A DNA stretch of 8,302 nucleotides from an uncultured Clostridium sp. Lineage in GTDB: Bacteria; Bacillota; Clostridia; Lachnospirales; Lachnospiraceae. The translations under genes were made by a program, and so were the position numbers. Location: assembly GCA_958349075.1 (NCBI GenBank), contig CATWBR010000192.1, positions 1 through 8,302 of the forward strand. Direction: 5' to 3'. Below, in pieces: positions 5,980 to 8,302 of the stretch (within the stretch, counting starts at the first letter, position 1; the number at the start of each line of letters is the position of its first letter). The notes under the pieces are model-generated. The model was given only the letters and a program-made list of their open reading frames with translations. It did not search any database and was not told where the DNA came from.

Positions 5980-7284
5980 CTATTGTGCGGTCCCCCGGAC
6001 CTTCATATTTTTGGCAGCCAACGCCAGAACAACCAGCGCCACATATAACACTGCGATTGTAATAAATACTGCATTCCAGCTATAACTGCTCACATAGCCG
6101 AACAGGATCGACTGGACGGCTGCGCCCATATAGGCGGCCCAGTCCAGCAGACCGGTTGCAGTCCCTGCAAAAGCCCTCGTACCGATATCTCCGGCAAAGG
6201 CCCATACGATTCCGTTGACGGATGAGAAGAATCCCACGAAAAACAGCATGGCCGATGCCATCGCGTCGGATGTTATTCTGGGGAAGAGGAACAGCGAAAT
6301 GGCGGACACGAAACCGCATATTATAAGTACAGGCTCCCTTCTTCCCTTAAATACCTTATCCGTCAGATAGGGCATGAGGAAAAATGCCGCGGCCTGGCCT
6401 ACCGGAAGAAGTACGGAGGCAAAAATTCCGCTCTTGATATCCATTCCCAGGGCCTCTTTAAAATAAGTCGGCACCCAGGTCAGCATCCCGTACCTGCCAA
6501 TTCCGCCGATGGCGATAATAAATAAGAATACGCACATCTTCGGTTCACGCAGGAGGCACAGGAAAGGATAAACCGCTCCCTTACCCTGAAGTTCCTTCAT
6601 TCTGGCTGCCTCCAGTGACGCCGCCTCTTTGTCTTCCTCCTCAAAATCCTTCAGTCCTACATCTGCCGGTGAATTCTTAACCAGGGCTAAAAACACAATC
6701 AGAATAATAATCATTGGCACCAGAGGCCATCTGAAAGCGGCTCTCCACCCCATATTCGGGGAAATATGATATGCGGCCAGTACACAGAAATACGTCACGA
6801 CCTGAGCAACCCCTGATGCTCCGGTGATAACACCGCTGGCAAATCCCCGTTTTTCCTTCGGCCACCACTTATTACTCAGGGCGATGCCCGGAGAAAATGC
6901 CATGGACTGGGCAAATCCGTTGACGCCCCACAGAATCGCAATCACAACCAGCGATGCCTGGAAACTGATAATCAGGTTTAATGCCGCCGATAAAATAACA
7001 CCCCAGAAAATGAACCGTTTGTTCCCAACCATCTCTCCCAGACGGCCTGAGAACAGATGGCCGAACCCATAGCACCAGAACAGCGCCGAAGTCACCATTC
7101 CCATATCTGCTTTCGTTACGCCGAACTCTTCAATCATCAGAGGTATGGCAAGATTCATATTCTGCCTGCCGTTGTAGAAGAAACAATACATAACAGAAAA
7201 ACCGACCAGCATATACATCGCATACTTTTTAAACTTTATGTATTCATCTGAACTATAACCATACTTACCTTCTCTTTTTTCCAA
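5980..7284 (-). CDS. OPA-family (GlpT-like) MFS transporter, likely for an organophosphate or phosphonate
   Basis: A 12-TM inner-membrane transporter of 434 residues, with first helix at about 21-38 and a charged central loop at about 203-238. It matches the organophosphate:phosphate antiporter branch. Arg40 (YNGRQNMNLAIP) and Arg264 (GRYGMLTWVPTYF) align with GlpT Arg45 and Arg269, which bind the phosphoryl group. DKVFKGRREP and AGTATG also follow GlpT. Two binding-site neighbours differ: GlpT Lys46 is Gln41 and Lys80 is His76, suggesting a substrate other than glycerol 3-phosphate. The operon context points to a phosphonate, perhaps exchanged for phosphate; that is inference. The start is TTG 7282-7284, backed by AGGAGG 7 nt upstream (7292-7297); the next ATG would remove part of the first helix. 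It is 12 nt from the next gene and 108 nt after the PhnX-like gene. Confidence 0.9.
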   Translation of the reverse strand: MEKREGKYGYSSDEYIKFKKYAMYMLVGFSVMYCFFYNGRQNMNLAIPLMIEEFGVTKADMGMVTSALFWCYGFGHLFSGRLGEMVGNKRFIFWGVILSAALNLIISFQASLVVIAILWGVNGFAQSMAFSPGIALSNKWWPKEKRGFASGVITGASGVAQVVTYFCVLAAYHISPNMGWRAAFRWPLVPMIIILIVFLALVKNSPADVGLKDFEEEDKEAASLEAARMKELQGKGAVYPFLCLLREPKMCVFLFIIAIGGIGRYGMLTWVPTYFKEALGMDIKSGIFASVLLPVGQAAAFFLMPYLTDKVFKGRREPVLIICGFVSAISLFLFPRITSDAMASAMLFFVGFFSSVNGIVWAFAGDIGTRAFAGTATGLLDWAAYMGAAVQSILFGYVSSYSWNAVFITIAVLYVALVVLALAAKNMKVRGTAQ

Positions 7285-7291
7285 CCGGTAA

Positions 7292-7297
7292 CCTCCT
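7292..7297 (-). promoter_or_regulatory. Ribosome binding site supporting a TTG start of the transporter
   Basis: AGGAGG lies 7 nt before TTG 7282-7284. No ATG has a comparable site here, so TTG initiation is well supported and may keep expression of the membrane protein modest. Confidence 0.8.
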
Positions 7298-7336
7298 CAC
7301 TTTTACGACCGGAAAATACCCCCTTATTGTGAAAAT

Positions 7337-7355
7337 GGATGTCCCCCCGGACACC
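7337..7355 (-). other. Small GC-rich hairpin in the gap between the hydrolase and transporter genes
   Basis: TGTCC (7340-7344) and GGACA (7349-7353) pair around CCCC; GG/CC (7337-7338 with 7354-7355) extend the stem past a bulged A. On the minus strand it is followed by ATTTTC, too weak for a clear terminator. It could be a partial attenuator or an RNA-stability element that sets different levels of hydrolase and transporter. No convincing promoter was found in the 108-nt gap. Confidence 0.4.
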
Positions 7356-7392
7356 CACCTCCACATACAGCATCACTGTTTTATCAATTAAA

Positions 7393-8238
7393 TCAAATAG
7401 TCTCAATCAAGCCCTGGCCCGGTCTGATTCCTTGTCTTAATCTGGGCTCAATCTGACCAAAGATAATCTCAGGCACGTATGCAACGGACGGCACCAGGAA
7501 ATCCGGCTTGGATGCTGCCAGTTCATCATATGTATTGCTTCCGCTTGCATAAAGACCGATAGTCCAGCAACCGGCGTTGTTACCGCACTTCATGCCGGCA
7601 GCCGTATCATCAATCTTGACGACAGATTCAATCGGAATAACTTTGCCGGTAAGCTTGTAGGCGCTCAGCATACAGTCATAAACCATGAACGGCGACGGTC
7701 TTCCCGGAACCTTCTCGGCATTGGTAACTACGTCAAACTTCATATCATACTTTTCTTCCAGGACACGGTTTAAGTTGAGGGAATCTTCCTCATAGTAACC
7801 GGTGTCGCAGCCAACCAGGATTCCCGCTTCACGCATCTTCTTAATTGCTTCATTCGCACCCTCAATTGGTTTCGCCAAATCTTCGTCCACGATGTACTTG
7901 GACATAAGCGGCCTAAACGCTGCCAGCACATTATCAAAGTCGTCCTGATTCCAGTGGCGTCCGTATTTTGCTTCCCACTGCTGGCTGATCTCCGGCTGAT
8001 CCAGGAGCATTCTTAAGTGAGTCGGTTTGAAGTTGCCCATCGGTTTACGGATGGTCGCCCAGTCGCATTCAATTCCAAACTGGCGGAGAGCCTCGTAGAA
8101 TGGAACTACCGGTGCCTTGCATCCGCGTAAGTCGTCTAACGGCCATCTGTGTCTGAGATCGCCAGGGCCATCGCAGAAGGTTCCGGCAGTATCCAATACC
8201 GCGAGTTCGATTTTTCCAGTGTAGTGTCTGTTGTACAT
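7393..8238 (-). CDS. PhnX-like HAD hydrolase, probable phosphonoacetaldehyde hydrolase
   Basis: This 281-residue HAD-superfamily protein with a type-1 cap resembles phosphonoacetaldehyde hydrolase (phosphonatase), which splits phosphonoacetaldehyde into acetaldehyde and phosphate. Visible residues: nucleophile Asp16 with Ala18 at +2 (DTAGT, the phosphonatase pattern instead of DxD), Cys40 then Ala-Pro, RKPMGNFKPTHLR (64-76) with Lys71 matching the Schiff-base Lys53 of Bacillus PhnX and His74 matching His56, TGY (146-148), GRPSPFM (179-185), and Asp211 in KIDDTAAGM matching metal ligand Asp186. Odd points: about 14 extra residues lie between the nucleophile loop and Cys40, and the PhnX second acid Asp190 is Gly215. 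It may thus be a distinct subfamily, possibly with a related aldehyde substrate. AAAGGAGG (8246-8253) lies 7 nt before the ATG. It is probably the first gene of the operon, right behind a TATAAT box. Confidence 0.88.
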   Translation of the reverse strand: MYNRHYTGKIELAVLDTAGTFCDGPGDLRHRWPLDDLRGCKAPVVPFYEALRQFGIECDWATIRKPMGNFKPTHLRMLLDQPEISQQWEAKYGRHWNQDDFDNVLAAFRPLMSKYIVDEDLAKPIEGANEAIKKMREAGILVGCDTGYYEEDSLNLNRVLEEKYDMKFDVVTNAEKVPGRPSPFMVYDCMLSAYKLTGKVIPIESVVKIDDTAAGMKCGNNAGCWTIGLYASGSNTYDELAASKPDFLVPSVAYVPEIIFGQIEPRLRQGIRPGQGLIETI

Positions 8239-8278
8239 AAAATATCCTCCTTTAATTTTAATAAGTTCGCATTTCTTG

Positions 8279-8284
8279 ATTATA
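8279..8284 (-). promoter_or_regulatory. -10 box of the promoter for the four-gene operon
   Basis: A perfect TATAAT lies on the minus strand about 40 nt before the hydrolase start, giving a leader of roughly 34 nt. A -35 at 17-nt spacing would lie just beyond the right edge of the window, so only half the promoter can be seen. It implies the hydrolase gene begins the transcription unit. Confidence 0.6.
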
Positions 8285-8302
8285 TTAAAGCATATATTCT
8301 GC

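Overview
The window looks like chromosomal DNA of an anaerobic, low-to-medium GC Bacillota, most likely a clostridial gut-type (Lachnospiraceae-like) bacterium. The grounds are strong AGGAGG ribosome sites before every gene, GC near half by eye, a Gram-positive SH3/NlpC-P60 wall hydrolase, and two tandem iron-type alcohol dehydrogenases. No RNA gene, CRISPR array, insertion sequence or phage gene was seen.

Layout. Positions 1-2353, minus strand: trxB (thioredoxin reductase), followed 13 nt later by a secreted NlpC/P60 cell-wall hydrolase whose extreme C-terminus lies outside the window. Positions 2354-2799: a 446-nt divergent intergenic region with candidate promoters for both directions, a tandem 9-nt repeat and small palindromes. 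Positions 2800-3531, plus strand: a FabG-like SDR oxidoreductase. Positions 3543-3606: the convergent 3' region, with a perfect 16-nt palindrome and an 18-position hairpin. The hairpin's T-tract lies on the minus-strand side, so it closes the operon to its right. Positions 3666-8284, minus strand: a four-gene unit with its own TATAAT box. In transcription order it holds a PhnX-like phosphonatase, an OPA-family (GlpT-like) transporter, a phosphonoacetaldehyde-reductase-type Fe-dehydrogenase, and a second Fe-alcohol dehydrogenase.

How they may work together. The four-gene unit is the most interesting part. The transporter keeps both arginines that bind the phosphoryl group in GlpT. The first dehydrogenase resembles enzymes that interconvert 2-hydroxyethylphosphonate (HEP) and phosphonoacetaldehyde. 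The hydrolase keeps the Schiff-base lysine of phosphonoacetaldehyde hydrolase. The second dehydrogenase could reduce the acetaldehyde released. As drawn, HEP would be oxidised, its C-P bond cleaved and the acetaldehyde reduced to ethanol, with NAD(H) recycled between the two dehydrogenases and no oxygen, transaminase or C-P lyase needed. This pathway is inference. The family assignments are read directly from motifs.

Several starts were set by ribosome-binding sites rather than by the longest open frame: trxB, the SDR, the transporter (TTG) and possibly the second dehydrogenase (GTG).
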